Translations under genes and position numbers: made by a program | Part shown: positions 42,524 through 50,780 of the stretch, in pieces | How the letters are laid out: the number at the start of each line of letters is the position of its first letter | Position numbering within the stretch: the first letter of the stretch is position 1 | NCBI RefSeq assembly: GCF_001073155.1 | Contig: NZ_JVEE01000035.1 | Span: 28,012 to 92,011 of the forward strand | Direction of reading: 5' to 3' | Length of the DNA stretch: 64,000 nucleotides | Source: Streptococcus parasanguinis | GTDB taxonomy: Bacteria > Bacillota > Bacilli > Lactobacillales > Streptococcaceae | Notes under the pieces: model-generated | What the model saw: the letters and a program-made list of their open reading frames with translations, nothing else | The model's database searches: none | What the model was told of the DNA's origin: nothing

Positions 42524-43426
42524 ATGACAGCTGCGTTAGTTATTGGTTCTACAGTTTGTGATGTGATGATTTACTTGGATCGTTTGCCAAGTCGTGAAGG
42601 AGATGCCCATATTGATCACCAGCAATGGTCTGTGGGAGGTTGTGCCTTTAATGTCGTTAATATCCTTCATTTTTTGTCGCAACCCTACCAGTTTGTCTCG
42701 CCAGTCGGTTCTGGAATATATGGTGATTTTATTCGAAGAGAGTTGAAACAATTAGGGATTTCCTCTAGCATCTCATTAGAAGGGGCCAATGGTTGTTGTT
42801 ACTGCTTTGTAGAGTCTGATGGTGAGAGGACCTTCTTATCGGACCACGGAGTGGAGTATAGCTTCCAAGCAGAGTGGCTAAAAGAGATCGGGACAGATCC
42901 GTTTGATTACATCTACTTGTGTGGCCTTGAAGTCGAGGAGCCAACCGGTCTTGCATTGGTCCAGTCTGTTTCGCAACTAGAAGGCCAGGTGATTTTCGCA
43001 CCAGGGCCACGCGGACTCTTGATTCCAAAGGAACGACTGGAAGCCATTTATGATCTGCATCCAATTCTCCATGTTAATGAGGCTGAAGCACTGGCTTTTT
43101 CAGGGTGTAGAGAGATCCAGCCAGCCATCGAACACTTGTATCAGAGAACGGGGCAATTAGTCATTGTCACCTTGGGTGAAAAAGGCGCGGTTGCCTATGA
43201 TGGCCATTGGTATGAGGCAGACGGTTTTCCAACAGAAGTCGTCGATACAGTAGGCGCTGGAGATAGCCATGTGGGAGCCTTCATATCCGCCCGTTTAGAA
43301 GGCTTAGACATCGCGCAAGCCTTAAGGTTTGCCAACAAAGTCTCTAGTCAGATTGTTGCAAGTAAGGGCGTTCATCTGACAAAAGAGCAACAAGAAGCCC
43401 TGCGAACAGAATTGAAACAAAAATAA
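42524..43426 (+). CDS. PfkB-family carbohydrate/nucleoside kinase
   Basis: A 300-residue ribokinase-like sugar kinase. The N-terminal GGCAFNVVNIL (substrate loop) and the C-terminal VDTVGAGDSHVGAF (anion hole and catalytic Asp) define the family. In the second signature an Ser-His replaces the commoner Thr-Phe after GAGD. Substrate unknown; pseudouridine, ribose or other sugars are options given the nucleoside phosphorylase two genes upstream. AAGGAG precedes the ATG. A triple-hairpin repeat starts right behind the stop. Confidence 0.82.
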   Translation: MTAALVIGSTVCDVMIYLDRLPSREGDAHIDHQQWSVGGCAFNVVNILHFLSQPYQFVSPVGSGIYGDFIRRELKQLGISSSISLEGANGCCYCFVESDGERTFLSDHGVEYSFQAEWLKEIGTDPFDYIYLCGLEVEEPTGLALVQSVSQLEGQVIFAPGPRGLLIPKERLEAIYDLHPILHVNEAEALAFSGCREIQPAIEHLYQRTGQLVIVTLGEKGAVAYDGHWYEADGFPTEVVDTVGAGDSHVGAFISARLEGLDIAQALRFANKVSSQIVASKGVHLTKEQQEALRTELKQK

Positions 43427-43429
43427 AAA

Positions 43430-43609
43430 AGAGAGTGGGACAGAAATCGGTAATTCGTTAGAATTCGATTTCGTCGTCCCACCTCCGCACAGTTGAGTAG
43501 GGCTGTAAAAGCTGATGAAATCAGCGTAGTAGAGCCCACTCAACCACTGCGTCTTGCTTGACAATCCAAAAATAATTGAGAGGCTAGGACTTTTGTCCCA
43601 GCCTCTTAT
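43430..43609 (+). repeat. Triple-hairpin intergenic repeat (copy 3, complete)
   Basis: About 180 bp, nearly identical to 6136-6318 and, in its right half, to 1-88. Three hairpins as in copy 2; the terminal one is GAGGCTAGGAC/GTCCCAGCCTC. It separates the convergent PfkB kinase and rsmG genes and ends the kinase transcript. The few differences among copies lie mostly in loops. Confidence 0.88.
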
Positions 43610-43641
43610 TTGACTTTATCCGCTTAGCCCTTTGTATCTTA

Positions 43642-44355
43642 CTACAATGGCCGCTTATTGGGCATGCCTGCTTTTCTTGGGTATTTATTGGGGGTTTCTT
43701 TTTTCTTTTCGACAAGAGTGATATAGCGTGGATCCCCATTTGGCAATTCATATTGTAGATTGTCTTCAACCTTGCTAAAGAGCAGATTGAGGGCATTTTT
43801 GGCTTCTTCTAACTCTTCTGGAGCATTGCTGGCCTTGAGAGCAAGAAGCTGTCCCCCTACTTTCAGGTAAGGGATGGTCAGTTCAGAGAGGACTTGCATG
43901 CGGGCAACCGCGCGGGCAGTTACGATATCAAATTGGGCACGAAAAGCCTTGTCTTGCGCAAAGTCCTCCGCACGCCCATGGTAGAAATGAACTCCACTTA
44001 AGCCCAACTCTTCAGCCAGCAAGTGGAGAAAATTGATCCGCTTATTGAGGGAATCAATGATGGTGACATCCAGCTCAGGAAATAGGATCTTCATTGGTAG
44101 GCTCGGAAAGCCGGCGCCAGCTCCGATATCCAAGAGGCGGATGGGTTGATTTTCGATCAAACCCTGTAAAATGGGTGCGATAGAATCATAAAAATGCTTG
44201 AGATAGACTTCGTCTTTTTCGGTGATGGCAGTGAGATTAATCTTTTCATTCCATTCAACGAGGAGCTCAAAATAGCGTTCGTATTGCTCTTTTTGACGAT
44301 CAGTTAACGGAAAGCCGAGTTCGGCTAAACGGGCATAAAATTCTTCTGGTTTCAT
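43642..44355 (-). CDS. rsmG: 16S rRNA (guanine-527-N7)-methyltransferase RsmG
   Basis: Methylates G527 of 16S rRNA with S-adenosylmethionine; loss gives low-level streptomycin resistance. The 237-residue protein has the SAM motif [17 protein letters not shown], then [15 protein letters not shown] and [15 protein letters not shown]. The lysine/proline-rich end ([20 protein letters not shown]) is the family's basic tail. It lies next to the triple-hairpin repeat and a shared string GCCCTTTGTATCTTA at 43626-43640. Confidence 0.95.
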   Translation of the reverse strand: MKPEEFYARLAELGFPLTDRQKEQYERYFELLVEWNEKINLTAITEKDEVYLKHFYDSIAPILQGLIENQPIRLLDIGAGAGFPSLPMKILFPELDVTIIDSLNKRINFLHLLAEELGLSGVHFYHGRAEDFAQDKAFRAQFDIVTARAVARMQVLSELTIPYLKVGGQLLALKASNAPEELEEAKNALNLLFSKVEDNLQYELPNGDPRYITLVEKKKETPNKYPRKAGMPNKRPL

Positions 44356-44386
44356 GCTATTATTTTACCACAAAATAAGGGAAATT

Positions 44387-44395
44387 TGATATACT
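44387..44395 (+). promoter_or_regulatory. Extended -10 promoter of lemA-htpX
   Basis: TGA-TATACT (44387-44395) in the 70-bp divergent gap to rsmG. Confidence 0.55.
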
Positions 44396-44425
44396 GGTAG
44401 AAAGAAATGAAAGGAATTCAATAAA

Positions 44426-44986
44426 ATGATTTGGATTATTCTTGGGATCATTGTGGTCCTTGTGTTGATTGTAGTAGGAGTTTACAACGGTTTGGTGAAA
44501 AGCCGGATGCAAACTCGTGAAGCATGGAGTCAAATTGACGTGCAATTGAAACGTCGGAATGACTTGATTCCAAACTTGATCGAAACTGTTAAAGGCTATG
44601 CCAAGTACGAAGGGGATACTCTTGCTAAGGTCACTCAACTTCGCCAACAAGTGGCTCAAGCTTCTTCACCTGCAGAAGCAATGGCGGCCAGTGATGCTCT
44701 TTCCCGTCAAGTAGCAGGCATCTTTGCGGTGGCTGAAAATTACCCAGACTTGAAAGCTAACACTAACTTCATGCAGTTGCAAGAAGAATTGACCAACACA
44801 GAAAACAAAATTTCTTATGCCCGTCAATTGTACAACAGTGTCACAAGCAACTACAATGTCAAGTTGGAAACTTTCCCAACAAACGTGATTGCTGGAATGT
44901 TTGGCTTCAAACAAGCCGAATTCCTTCAAGTGCCTGAAGAAGAAAAAGCAGTACCAAAGGTGGACTTTAGCGGATTAGGAGACTAA
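44426..44986 (+). CDS. lemA: LemA family protein
   Basis: A 186-residue membrane-anchored protein: one N-terminal helix ([21 protein letters not shown]) followed by a helical bundle outside, with the family segments [20 protein letters not shown] and [20 protein letters not shown]. The function is not firmly known; it is nearly always paired with htpX, as here (stop and start one base apart), pointing to a shared role in membrane protein quality control. Confidence 0.92.
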   Translation: MIWIILGIIVVLVLIVVGVYNGLVKSRMQTREAWSQIDVQLKRRNDLIPNLIETVKGYAKYEGDTLAKVTQLRQQVAQASSPAEAMAASDALSRQVAGIFAVAENYPDLKANTNFMQLQEELTNTENKISYARQLYNSVTSNYNVKLETFPTNVIAGMFGFKQAEFLQVPEEEKAVPKVDFSGLGD

Positions 44987-44987
44987 T

Positions 44988-45884
44988 ATGCTCTTTGACC
45001 AAATTGCAAGCAATAAAAGGAGAACCTGGATTCTCCTTATTGCTTTTTTCATACTCTTAGCTCTTATCGGAGCAGCCGTTGGCTACCTCTGGTTAGGTTC
45101 CTCCCTTGGTGGCGTCATCCTAGCTTTGATTATTGGTGGGATTTATGCCTTTAGCATGATTTTCCAATCAACCGAGGTCGTCATGCGGATGAACGGGGCT
45201 CGTGAGGTAACGGAAGAGCAAGCCCCTCAACTCTACCATATTGTACAAGATATGGCTATGGTAGCCCAGATCCCCATGCCTCGGGTCTATATTGTGGATG
45301 ATCCTTCGATGAATGCATTTGCGACAGGGTCTAATCCTCAAAATGCTGCTGTTGCAGCAACGACAGGTCTTCTAGCTGTGATGAACCGTGAGGAATTGGA
45401 GGGAGTTATCGGACATGAAGTCAGCCATATTCGCAATTACGATATTCGTATCTCTACGATTGCAGTGGCCCTTGCTAGTGCCATCACCATGCTTTCTAGC
45501 ATTGGTGGCCGGATGATGTGGTGGGGCGGTGGCCGTAGCCGGGACGATGATCGAGAAGGTAGCGGTGGTTTGGAGATTGTTATGTTGATCCTTTCCTTGC
45601 TTGCCATCGTTTTAGCACCATTAGCAGCGACCTTGGTCCAGTTAGCCATTTCTCGTCAACGGGAGTTCCTAGCAGATGCTTCAAGTGTTGAATTGACGCG
45701 GAATCCTCAAGGAATGATCAATGCTTTGTTAAAACTAGACAATAGCGAACCAATGCAACGACATGTCGATGATGCGAGCAGTGCACTTTTTATCAACGAT
45801 CCAAAAAAAGAAACCGGTTTGCAAAAACTCTTTTATACCCACCCACCCATTGCTGAACGGGTAGCTCGCCTAAGAAAAATGTAA
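44988..45884 (+). CDS. htpX: Membrane zinc metalloprotease HtpX
   Basis: A 298-residue M48 peptidase that degrades misfolded membrane proteins. Two N-terminal helices (about 16-60), zinc motif HEVSH in [17 protein letters not shown], two further helices around 160-215, and the third zinc ligand Glu in [18 protein letters not shown] Gly-Gly-Arg-rich loop ([14 protein letters not shown]) lies between helices 3 and 4. Typical streptococcal length. A bidirectional terminator follows. Confidence 0.95.
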   Translation: MLFDQIASNKRRTWILLIAFFILLALIGAAVGYLWLGSSLGGVILALIIGGIYAFSMIFQSTEVVMRMNGAREVTEEQAPQLYHIVQDMAMVAQIPMPRVYIVDDPSMNAFATGSNPQNAAVAATTGLLAVMNREELEGVIGHEVSHIRNYDIRISTIAVALASAITMLSSIGGRMMWWGGGRSRDDDREGSGGLEIVMLILSLLAIVLAPLAATLVQLAISRQREFLADASSVELTRNPQGMINALLKLDNSEPMQRHVDDASSALFINDPKKETGLQKLFYTHPPIAERVARLRKM

Positions 45885-45912
45885 AAAAAATCCACCAAAC
45901 GGTGGGTTTTTT
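45885..45912. terminator. Bidirectional terminator between htpX and MFS gene
   Basis: AAAAAATCCACC / GGTGGGTTTTTT with AAAC loop; works for both convergent genes. Confidence 0.88.
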
Positions 45913-47128
45913 ATTTGGTAGTTAAGAGGAGGGTAGTGAAACCAAGGATAGCAAAGGTCCCCCAAGCTAGGGGAAGGCTCCAGATAGCTAGACTAGAAAA
46001 GAGAGCTGTCCCAAGTGGCATGGCAAAGCTGACCATTAGTCCCAAAAAGCTAGAGGTAGAAGCTAATTTTTCAGCGGGTAATTTACTCATTAAAAGACTG
46101 GAAACTTTTGGGTTGATTTTTGCAACAAGATAACCAAGGAAAGTGATGAGTAGAAGGGAAAAGAAATCCCAGTGCACCAGAATATTTGTGAGCCCAAGCA
46201 TAGTCAGCCCACCTGTGATCCACAGGAGGATATGATGGAGGCTTTGCTTGGAAAAATAATCGTGAGGTGTCAGACTAGCCCAGACCATGCTTAAAATAGT
46301 CACAGCCTCTAAGATCAAGAGGGATTGGCTAAAGTTCAAATGAAAGAAGGGGGAGTGAAGCAGTTGCAGATTGTAGATGCCAGAGATGGATCCCCCTAAA
46401 GCATTGATAAGAACCAATGAGAAGAGCAACTTGCCAAAGTGGTGGACCTCCTCATCTGCAAAAATACTTTTGGCGTTCTGGTACATCTCTTGGCATTCGT
46501 GTACCAAAGAATTCTTACTTGTGGGCTCAATGACGGGATCATGTGTCAGCTGCTTTTTTCTAATCAAGAGACAGGTAGAAGACAGGAGAAAAGTCACTGC
46601 ATTGATCGAAGCGACCAGGGCGAAATTTTGATGGCTGATGGCTAGTAGCCAAACTCCTAGAGCTTGTCCAGAAATCGAGCAGACCATACTAAGTAATTGG
46701 TTGAAGGAATAGGCCTCCATCAAATCCTCGTCGGGGATGTTCTTTTTCATGATAGGGAGTTGCAAGCCTCCGCGATAATCGCTCAAACAATCTGAAACAA
46801 TGTTTAAAAAGCAAACAATCGAAAAGGCTAGGTAACCCGGAATCTTGGTCATGAGAGCAATAAGGATGAAGAGGATGGCTTGAAGATAGCCAATGCGGAT
46901 CAACCAGTTAGCTTTTTTCTTCGTGCGGTCAGCCTTCATCCCGACAAAAATGGTAAAGAGGCTAGGAATAAATACAATTAGATTGGCAATGCCAACTGCC
47001 AGACTAGGCTGAGGCATGCTGGCAGCAAAGACCACAAAGACCAGATTGTAGATGGCAGCGCCAAGGGTATTTAAAAAGCGTGAAAGACTAAGTAAGGCAA
47101 AAATCTTATTACGGACTAAGAGTTTCAT
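45911..47128 (-). CDS. MFS transporter, Rgg-linked
   Basis: A 405-residue major facilitator with about twelve membrane helices. The loop between helices 2 and 3 reads GMKADRTKKKANWLIRIG, the MFS A-motif position. The middle cytoplasmic loop (about 190-215) separates the two six-helix halves. It resembles macrolide-efflux-like exporters, but the substrate is unknown. Its start codon overlaps the stop of a 58-residue gene, whose 3' end holds AAGGAGG for it, so translation is coupled. An Rgg regulator is encoded upstream on the same strand. Confidence 0.8.
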   Translation of the reverse strand: MKLLVRNKIFALLSLSRFLNTLGAAIYNLVFVVFAASMPQPSLAVGIANLIVFIPSLFTIFVGMKADRTKKKANWLIRIGYLQAILFILIALMTKIPGYLAFSIVCFLNIVSDCLSDYRGGLQLPIMKKNIPDEDLMEAYSFNQLLSMVCSISGQALGVWLLAISHQNFALVASINAVTFLLSSTCLLIRKKQLTHDPVIEPTSKNSLVHECQEMYQNAKSIFADEEVHHFGKLLFSLVLINALGGSISGIYNLQLLHSPFFHLNFSQSLLILEAVTILSMVWASLTPHDYFSKQSLHHILLWITGGLTMLGLTNILVHWDFFSLLLITFLGYLVAKINPKVSSLLMSKLPAEKLASTSSFLGLMVSFAMPLGTALFSSLAIWSLPLAWGTFAILGFTTLLLTTK

Positions 47129-47301
47129 AAGCCTTCCTCCTTCTTTCTAGCGGCTGTCATAGATTCTTTTACGAATTGAAAAATCTGTTTGAAGAGGTCC
47201 ATTTTCTCCTCTTCAGAGAGAGTGAGTTTCTGATCCTTCAGATAGACGCTGGTATGTGAGAGAAGAAAGCGGAGGAAGTGGCTTTTTAGTTTGGTTATCA
47301 T
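47125..47301 (-). CDS. 58-residue hypothetical protein coupled to MFS gene
   Basis: A short gene from ATG 47301 to TGA 47125. The protein begins MITKLKSHFLRFLLSHTSVY, is largely helical and charged (LTLSEEEKMDLFKQIFQFVK in the middle, ARKKEEGL at the end), with no signal peptide or membrane helix. GAAGG lies eight bases before the ATG, and its stop overlaps the MFS start. I do not recognise it. It is not like the hydrophobic SHP pheromones of some Rgg systems. The placement suggests an accessory protein made together with the exporter. Confidence 0.7.
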   Translation of the reverse strand: MITKLKSHFLRFLLSHTSVYLKDQKLTLSEEEKMDLFKQIFQFVKESMTAARKKEEGL

Positions 47302-47334
47302 GGGAAGAACCTTCTTTCTTTGCTTGATAGTCCT

Positions 47335-47383
47335 ATTGTAAACCTAAAAAACAAGAAAAAATAAATGTTGCATATTTTCAACA
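47335..47383 (-). promoter_or_regulatory. Promoter and dyad before the 58-residue/MFS genes
   Basis: On the minus strand, -10 TACAAT (47340-47335) has no good -35; instead a dyad TGTTG-N8-CAACA occupies 47366-47383, centred near -46. That is where an activator would replace the -35 contact, and Rgg, encoded just upstream, is the obvious candidate. Confidence 0.5.
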
Positions 47384-47413
47384 AAAACTCACAGGATAGA
47401 TCTGTGAGTTTTT
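47383..47413 (-). terminator. Terminator of rgg
   Basis: AAAAACTCACAG / CTGTGAGTTTTT, overlapping the rgg stop codon. Confidence 0.85.
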
Positions 47414-48272
47414 AGGATTTATTGATCAGTTCTTGCAGGCCCTGTTTGTAGTAGTTGGCACTGTCCTTACAATCAAGAATGGATAGGACCTGGATGGCCT
47501 GTTCCATCTTTTCAAGACCGATTTCTTTTTCTCCCTTTCGATAGAGAAATTCTCCTTTGGCGTAGAGATAAACCGTCCGAAGGTAGGCTTCGTTCTCAGA
47601 GTAAAAGTGGTCGTTAATTAGGTGATCAAAAAAAGATGCATCTTCAAATTCATTTGAACTAATGGCGAGAAAGAAGCCATTAAGAAAAATAGAGTTAAGG
47701 GCAGAACGAGAAGAGTCTAGGAGAAGCTTGAAATCCTCCCTTTGGACCAACTCCTCTGTGTATTGGCGATAGAGGCGACTAGAGAAAAGTGGAGAGGTCA
47801 GAGAAAACAGGTTTAATTCAAAATTTCCCCAGATTGTGACAGAGAAGAGATAATCATGGAGGAAATCCAGTTCCTCTTGGCTAGCGGTGAGCTCCACCTC
47901 AGGATAGAAGCCAAGCATTTGGACTTTGAGAATAATGCTGGCTAAGAGGTCTTCTTTTTTCTGATGTTTCTGATAGGCTAGCTGGTAAGTTTGGTACAAG
48001 GCTTGGTCGTGTTCCAAGCTCATGTTTTCATAGTGCTCTTTCAACAATTTGGGAATAAAAGAGTGCTGATCGATTCCAGCTAGATGGGAAAACTCACTGA
48101 GGCTGGTTTTGATCTGTTGAAGGGCCTGAAAAAAACGTTGCGTGGTCAGGTCATTTTCCCCTCTTTCAAATCGAGATAGCATGGAGCGTGAAAATTCGCC
48201 ACCCGTAGCCTCCTCTAAAGAGATGTGGCGACTTTCACGTATTTGCCGAAAAACTGCTCCGATATCTTTCAT
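47412..48272 (-). CDS. Rgg/GadR/MutR-family transcriptional regulator
   Basis: A 286-residue stand-alone regulator: N-terminal XRE-type helix-turn-helix (VFRQIRESRHISLEEATGGEFSRSMLSRFERGENDL, residues ~8-45), then a long helical TPR-like domain that in Rgg proteins binds short peptides or cofactors. The ATG at 48272 has GAGGAG upstream; a longer in-frame start at 48380 sits one base from the -10 box (TATAAT, 48387-48382) and can be excluded. No short hydrophobic peptide gene is visible on either side. The likely targets are the 58-residue protein and MFS genes downstream. Confidence 0.85.
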   Translation of the reverse strand: MKDIGAVFRQIRESRHISLEEATGGEFSRSMLSRFERGENDLTTQRFFQALQQIKTSLSEFSHLAGIDQHSFIPKLLKEHYENMSLEHDQALYQTYQLAYQKHQKKEDLLASIILKVQMLGFYPEVELTASQEELDFLHDYLFSVTIWGNFELNLFSLTSPLFSSRLYRQYTEELVQREDFKLLLDSSRSALNSIFLNGFFLAISSNEFEDASFFDHLINDHFYSENEAYLRTVYLYAKGEFLYRKGEKEIGLEKMEQAIQVLSILDCKDSANYYKQGLQELINKS

Positions 48273-48381
48273 GAATTCTCCTCTATCTAACAATGCCCTA
48301 GCAAGTGACTCTCTTTTGTCCAAGAGATGGTGGGACCTTGTGTACAACACCAATTGCCTAGTTTCTGTATCTTTTTTCATG

Positions 48382-48390
48382 ATTATAACA
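48382..48390 (-). promoter_or_regulatory. Extended -10 promoter of rgg
   Basis: On the minus strand TGT-TATAAT (48390-48382). It is divergent from the yceD promoter at 48429-48437. Confidence 0.55.
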
Positions 48391-48428
48391 AATTTTTGAG
48401 GAGACTTCTTGGTTGAGGGGCAGCTTCA

Positions 48429-48437
48429 TGATATACT
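48429..48437 (+). promoter_or_regulatory. Extended -10 promoter of yceD
   Basis: TGA-TATACT (48429-48437). Confidence 0.5.
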
Positions 48438-48468
48438 AGTAGTATCTAGAAGATTTGAGGACAAAAGA

Positions 48469-49008
48469 ATGAACCTATTTACACAAGAAATCCGTAAAAA
48501 TCCTGAAGGACTAGCTTTTGATCAAGAGTTGGATTTGCTCAAGGAATTGCAAAAGCGTAATCCAGAAATTCTTGATTTAAAGAATGTGACAGCGGCAGGA
48601 CGAGTAGCCTATGATACAGGCCTCTATGTCTTGGATTACCAGTTGACCTACACCATCGTTTTGGCATCTAGCCGAAGCATGGAGCCTGTTGAGCTTCAAG
48701 AGAGCTATCCTGTAACAGAGGTGTTTGCGGAGGATGTACAGTCTGACGCAGATATCGAGGCCCTAGAGGAAGACTTGATCCTTCCAATCGAAGGTGGGAA
48801 GATTGACCTGAGTGAGAGTGTAGCGGATAATATTCTGCTCAATATTCCTCTCAAGGTTCTCACTCCAGAAGAAGAGGCTGGACAAGGTTTTATCGAAGGC
48901 AATGATTGGAAAATCCTGTCCGAAGAAGAATACCAAGCCGCTCAAGCGATCAAGAAAGAAGAAAACAGTCCTTTCGCTGGTCTAAATGGCTTGTTTGACG
49001 AAGAATAA
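48469..49008 (+). CDS. yceD: YceD family protein (DUF177)
   Basis: A 179-residue acidic protein of the YceD family, linked to 23S rRNA accumulation and plastid/bacterial ribosome assembly. The family usually lies just before rpmF (L32); here rpmF does not follow. Segments seen: GRVAYDTGLYVLDYQLTYTI and the acidic DLSESVADNILLNIPLKVL. The ATG at 48469 follows TGAGG; an earlier non-ATG start would lie at the promoter. Confidence 0.85.
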   Translation: MNLFTQEIRKNPEGLAFDQELDLLKELQKRNPEILDLKNVTAAGRVAYDTGLYVLDYQLTYTIVLASSRSMEPVELQESYPVTEVFAEDVQSDADIEALEEDLILPIEGGKIDLSESVADNILLNIPLKVLTPEEEAGQGFIEGNDWKILSEEEYQAAQAIKKEENSPFAGLNGLFDEE

Positions 49009-49044
49009 GCTAGAGATTGCATTTGATAAATTTAGACATAAATA

Positions 49045-49075
49045 CAGGTCTTTTCTTTGAGGAAAGGCCTTCTTT
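49045..49075 (+). terminator. Terminator of yceD
   Basis: AGGTCTTTTC / GGAAAGGCCT hairpin followed by TCTTTT; the next promoter's -10 lies directly behind. Confidence 0.65.
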
Positions 49076-49084
49076 TGATATACT
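49076..49084 (+). promoter_or_regulatory. Extended -10 promoter of flotillin gene
   Basis: TGA-TATACT (49076-49084). The leader is ~40 nt with AAGGAG before the ATG at 49133. Confidence 0.5.
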
Positions 49085-49132
49085 AGGATTAATAAATAAC
49101 AGAGGGGAGACCTCTAAAAAAGGAGAAAAAGT

Positions 49133-50611
49133 ATGGATACTTTATTTATTCCAGGTTGGTTGATTACCGGCCTAATAGTCGCAGTTATTATTTTGATTTT
49201 GCTTGTTAAAGGTTATGTGAACGCTAAACCCAACGAAGTCGTGGTCATTACCGGTCTTCGGAAGCAACGTCACTTGCGTGGGAAAGCTGGCTTTATGATT
49301 CCCTTTGTCGAACAACGCTCTTATCTTGATATTGAGCAATTCTCGACAGATGTTCGGACGTCAGAAGCAGTCCCAACATTGGACTTCATTAACGTCCGTG
49401 CCGATGCAGCTGTTAAATTAAAAATCGGTACAACCGATGAAATGATTGCCCGGGCTGCAGAAAACTTCTTGAACTGGAATACGACAGATATTTCCAATTC
49501 TGTCCAAGATGTCTTGGAAGGAAACTTGCGGGAAGTGATCGGTCAGATGGAGCTCCGTAAGATGGTCAATGACCGTCAAGAGTTTGCCTCAAAAGTGCAG
49601 GACAACGTAGCACCAGACTTGGCAAAAATGGGTCTAGAAGTCATCGCCTTTACGGTTCAATCCTTCTCTGATGAAGGGGGAGTCATCGATAACCTCGGGA
49701 TTGAAAATGTTGAAACCATTAAGAAAGATGCCTTGATTGCCAAAGCCAAAGCAGAACGTGAACGCAAGGAAGTCGAAGCAGAACAAGATAAATTGGCTAA
49801 CGACAAACGCGTCGCTGCCGATCTTGAAATTGCGCAAAAACAAAATGAACTGAAACTCAAACAAGCAGCCCTCAAGCAAGAAGCAGACATTGCCCAAGCA
49901 AAAGCAGATGCCGCTAAAGGAATTGAGGCAGAAGTGCAACGTCGTGAACAAGAGCGCGTGGCAGCCGAAGCCAATATCATGAAACAGGAAAAAGAAGCGG
50001 AAGTCAAAGAGCGCGAAGTTAAGGTTCGTGAGCAAGAATTGGATGCCAACATCCGCAAACAAGCTGAAGCTGAAAAATATGCGCGTCAACAAGCTGCAGA
50101 AGCAGAATTGATCGAACGCCAACGCAAGGCCGAAGCTGAACTCTTCGAAACACAAAAAGAAGCCGAAGCTCGGAAAGCCCAAGCCGAAGCTGAGAAATTT
50201 GCCCAATTGCAAGAGGCCGAAGCTATTGAAGCCAAAGGTCGTGCCGAGGCTGAAGCTATTCGCTTGAAACTGGAAGCCGAAGCCAAAGGTTTGGACCAAA
50301 AGGCCGAAGCCATGAAGAAAATGCAAGAAGCAGCCATTACTGAAATGGTCGTTGACAAGTTGCCTGAAATTGCGCGTGCTGTCGCAGAACCATTAACCAA
50401 GGTTGATAAGATCACCATGTACGGGGAAGGCAATGCTTCTAAGATGGTGGGCGATATTATGCAAAGTATCGACCAAGTCTCTCAAGGAGCCGGATTTGAT
50501 ATTCGTCAATTGCTAGCAGGAGCCCTTGGGGTCAATATGACGGTCAATAAACTCAAAGAAGGAGAACAACCGGTCATTGAAGCAGAGGAGTTAGCTTCTA
50601 AAGAAGATTAA
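49133..50611 (+). CDS. floT: Flotillin-like SPFH protein
   Basis: A 492-residue membrane scaffold protein. One N-terminal helix (IPGWLITGLIVAVIILILLV, ~6-25), an SPFH/PHB domain (about 30-200; KPNEVVVITGLRKQRHLRG, FSTDVRTSEAVPTLDFINVR), a long flotillin coiled coil with many Glu-Ala repeats (about 205-420; AEAEKYARQQAAEAELIERQ), and a C-terminal tail (GDIMQSIDQVSQGAGFDIRQ). Flotillins organise functional membrane microdomains. No nfeD partner gene is next to it. Confidence 0.9.
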   Translation: MDTLFIPGWLITGLIVAVIILILLVKGYVNAKPNEVVVITGLRKQRHLRGKAGFMIPFVEQRSYLDIEQFSTDVRTSEAVPTLDFINVRADAAVKLKIGTTDEMIARAAENFLNWNTTDISNSVQDVLEGNLREVIGQMELRKMVNDRQEFASKVQDNVAPDLAKMGLEVIAFTVQSFSDEGGVIDNLGIENVETIKKDALIAKAKAERERKEVEAEQDKLANDKRVAADLEIAQKQNELKLKQAALKQEADIAQAKADAAKGIEAEVQRREQERVAAEANIMKQEKEAEVKEREVKVREQELDANIRKQAEAEKYARQQAAEAELIERQRKAEAELFETQKEAEARKAQAEAEKFAQLQEAEAIEAKGRAEAEAIRLKLEAEAKGLDQKAEAMKKMQEAAITEMVVDKLPEIARAVAEPLTKVDKITMYGEGNASKMVGDIMQSIDQVSQGAGFDIRQLLAGALGVNMTVNKLKEGEQPVIEAEELASKED

Positions 50612-50625
50612 TGCCATTCATCAAG

Positions 50626-50663
50626 AAGTGTCTGAGAACTGTTTCTCGGGCACTTTTGTTTTT
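50626..50663 (+). terminator. Terminator of flotillin gene
   Basis: AAGTGTCTGAGAA / TTCTCGGGCACTT with wobble pairs, followed by T-rich sequence. Confidence 0.8.
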
Positions 50664-50743
50664 AAGATCAAATGATTTGCATGATCTTCTCCCTCTTAGA
50701 GAAGGTGGGAAGCTATTTTCTGCTTTCTTTTGAGGAGGAAAAA

Positions 50744-50752
50744 TGGTAGAAT
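50744..50752 (+). promoter_or_regulatory. Extended -10 promoter of gnd-ritR
   Basis: TGG-TAGAAT (50744-50752), 28 bp before the gnd start; no clear -35. Confidence 0.5.
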
Positions 50753-50780
50753 AAAGGCAAACTATAAAGAGGAGTGTCAC

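Noticed and set aside
48273-48380. 36-codon N-terminal extension of Rgg
   Set aside because: It starts one base after the -10 box, so it cannot be transcribed from that promoter, and Rgg proteins begin at the helix-turn-helix.
49634-50326. Long antisense ORF in the flotillin gene
   Set aside because: A consequence of the Glu-Ala repeat codons; no start signal and a non-natural Phe/Leu-rich composition.
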